A stretch of DNA of 64,000 nt from Streptomyces spiramyceticus (lineage in GTDB: Bacteria > Actinomycetota > Actinomycetes > Streptomycetales > Streptomycetaceae). The stretch is taken from contig NZ_JARBAX010000001.1 in NCBI RefSeq assembly GCF_028807635.1, positions 1,253,001 through 1,317,000 on the forward strand, read 5' to 3'. Shown in pieces: positions 62,803 to 64,000 of the stretch. The notes below the pieces were generated by a model. That model searched no databases. It had not been told where the DNA came from and saw only the letters and a list, made by a program, of their open reading frames with translations. Within the stretch, counting starts at the first letter, position 1, and the number at the start of each line of letters is the position of its first letter. The position numbers were made by a program, and so were the translations under genes.

Positions 62803-63831
62803 TCAGCCGAAGAAGACGCCCACCTCCTCGTACAGCTTCGGGTCGACCGTCTTCAATCGGGACGTTGCCTCCCCCATCGGCACCCGCACGATGTCGGTCG
62901 CCTGGAGGGCGACCATCTTGCCGAAGTCGCCGTCCCGTACCGCCTCGATCGCGTGCAGACCGAAGCGGGTCGCCAGCCACCGGTCGAAGGCGCTCGGCGT
63001 GCCGCCGCGCTGGACGTGGCCGAGGACCGTGGTCCTCGCCTCCTTGCCCGTGCGCTTCTCGATCTCCTTGGCCAGCCACTCGCCGACGCCCGACAGACGC
63101 ACGTGCCCGAAGGAGTCCAGCGTGCCGTCCTTGAGCACCATCTCGCCGTCCTTGGGCATCGCGCCCTCCGCGACGACGACGATCGGGGCGTACGACGCCT
63201 TGAAGCGGGAGGTGATCCAGCCGCAGACCTGCTCGATGTCGAAGCGCTGCTCGGGGATGAGGATGACGTTCGCGCCGCCCGCCAGCCCCGAGTGCAGGGC
63301 GATCCAGCCCGCGTGCCGGCCCATGACCTCGACGACGAGGACGCGCATGTGCGACTCGGCGGTGGTGTGGAGTCGGTCGATGGCCTCCGTCGCGATGCCG
63401 ACCGCGGTGTTGAAGCCGAAGGTGTAGTCGGTGGCGGACAGGTCGTTGTCGATGGTCTTGGGTACGCCGACGCACTTTATGCCGTACTCGTCCGACAGGC
63501 GCGTGGCGACACCGAGCGTGTCCTCGCCGCCGATCACGATGAGCGAGTCGACCTCGTACTTGGCGAGGTTGTCCTTGACGCGGCGGATGCCGTTCTCCGC
63601 CTGGAGGGGGTTGGTGCGCGAGGAGCCGAGGATGGTGCCGCCGCGGGGCAGGATTCCGCGGACGGCCGGGATGTCGAGCCGTACGGTGTCGCCTTCGAGC
63701 GGCCCGCGCCACCCGTCCCTGAAGCCGGTGAAGTCGTAGCCGTACTCCTGCACGCCCTTGCGGACGACAGCGCGGATGACCGCGTTGAGACCGGGGCAGT
63801 CGCCTCCCCCGGTCAGTACTCCGACCCGCAT
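62803..63831 (-). CDS. pfkA: 6-phosphofructokinase
   Basis: 342 residues from the ATG at 63831, chosen because MRVGVLTGGGDCPGLNA is the family N-terminus (63852 gives a 7-residue extension). Motifs GGEDTLGVA (101-109), PKTIDNDL (124-131), MGRHAGWIAL and TVLGHVQRGGTPSAFDR. Asp104 and Lys125 replace the Gly residues of the E. coli ATP enzyme, a pattern of PPi-using or mixed (group III) PFKs, although actinobacterial ones with these residues can use ATP. It commits fructose-6-P to glycolysis. Confidence 0.93.
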   Translation of the reverse strand: MRVGVLTGGGDCPGLNAVIRAVVRKGVQEYGYDFTGFRDGWRGPLEGDTVRLDIPAVRGILPRGGTILGSSRTNPLQAENGIRRVKDNLAKYEVDSLIVIGGEDTLGVATRLSDEYGIKCVGVPKTIDNDLSATDYTFGFNTAVGIATEAIDRLHTTAESHMRVLVVEVMGRHAGWIALHSGLAGGANVILIPEQRFDIEQVCGWITSRFKASYAPIVVVAEGAMPKDGEMVLKDGTLDSFGHVRLSGVGEWLAKEIEKRTGKEARTTVLGHVQRGGTPSAFDRWLATRFGLHAIEAVRDGDFGKMVALQATDIVRVPMGEATSRLKTVDPKLYEEVGVFFG

Positions 63832-63942
63832 GGAATTGTCCCTTCGCCGCATCCAGCTGTGCCGTGTGCGGCCACGCTAGCGGTGAGCCAGGTCACAGCG
63901 ACACGGCGCGGAAGGTCGATCCGGGGTCGTACCGGGGTCCAA

Positions 63943-64000
63943 CTAGGCGTCGTCGAGGCCGCGTTCGATCGCGTACCGCACGAGCTCCACGCGGTTGTGC
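63943..64000 (-). CDS. Response regulator, C-terminal end only
   Basis: The last 18 codons of a minus-strand gene running off the right edge: HNRVELVRYAIERGLDDA then TAG. NRVELVRYAIERGL is the typical final helix of LuxR-type HTH domains of NarL/FixJ response regulators. The 111 bases to pfkA hold no other feature. Confidence 0.7.
   Translation of the reverse strand, partial: HNRVELVRYAIERGLDDA

Noticed and set aside
62507..63712. 401-residue minus-strand frame across pfkA and the trpE end
   Set aside because: Composition is almost only Arg, His, Pro, Gly; pfkA in another frame explains the region and a shared terminator lies within it.

Overview
This window is high-GC chromosomal DNA from a streptomycete. 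Gene content and order (rluA-type pseudouridine synthase, lspA, dksA-like, ileS, divIVA, yggT, sepF, yggS, pgeF, ftsZ, ftsQ, murG, ftsW, murD, mraY, murF, murE, ftsI, ftsL, rsmH, later metF, thiE, thiOSG, a PASTA kinase, bfr/bfd, class II DAHP synthase, trpEG, pfkA) match, as far as I remember it, the Streptomyces coelicolor core region around SCO2070-SCO2120. GTG starts are frequent and gene overlaps of the ATGA/GTGA type are common. I see no insertion sequences, phage genes, CRISPR arrays, tRNA or rRNA genes, so this is conserved core chromosome with some accessory genes at the left edge.

Left part (1-6.7 kb): the 3' end of a secreted M43-type metalloprotease, a receptor-like Ser/Thr kinase, a dienelactone-hydrolase-like enzyme, a MscS-type channel, a DUF418 membrane protein and a secreted GH5 glycosidase preceded by a palindromic operator-like site. 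From 6.7 to 31 kb, lspA/rluA, a DksA-like protein and ileS (with a T-box leader) precede the division and cell wall cluster. This reads on the minus strand from rsmH to divIVA, with tight overlaps and without mraZ, murC, ddl or ftsA.

Middle part (31-45 kb): a beta-carbonic anhydrase, a MoxR-DUF58-transglutaminase operon, a DUF3040 protein, a SAM methyltransferase, a HEPN-domain protein, an ABC ATPase/YhgE/TetR operon with a 30-bp palindrome in its promoter, and a phytoene-desaturase-like oxidoreductase. From 45 to 52 kb: a tyrosine-rich membrane protein, metF, thiE, an Rv2175c-like DNA-binding protein, a flavin reductase, then thiO-thiS-thiG under a TPP riboswitch.

Right part (52-64 kb): PASTA kinase, endonuclease IV, a His-rich DUF4396 membrane protein whose promoter spacer is a CsoR-like palindrome, a sulfite-oxidase-like molybdoenzyme, bacterioferritin facing its ferredoxin (which has an iron box), DAHP synthase, a DUF2867/TetR divergent pair, a Trp leader peptide with attenuator before a fused TrpEG, pfkA, and the last codons of a LuxR-type response regulator.

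Regulatory signals are the richest part of the window: T-box, TPP riboswitch, trp attenuator, CsoR-like box, iron box, several TetR/ROK-type palindromes, and at least eight genes whose start codon lies 6-7 bases after a TANNNT -10 box, which suggests leaderless transcripts. All functional calls come from reading motifs; no database search was possible.
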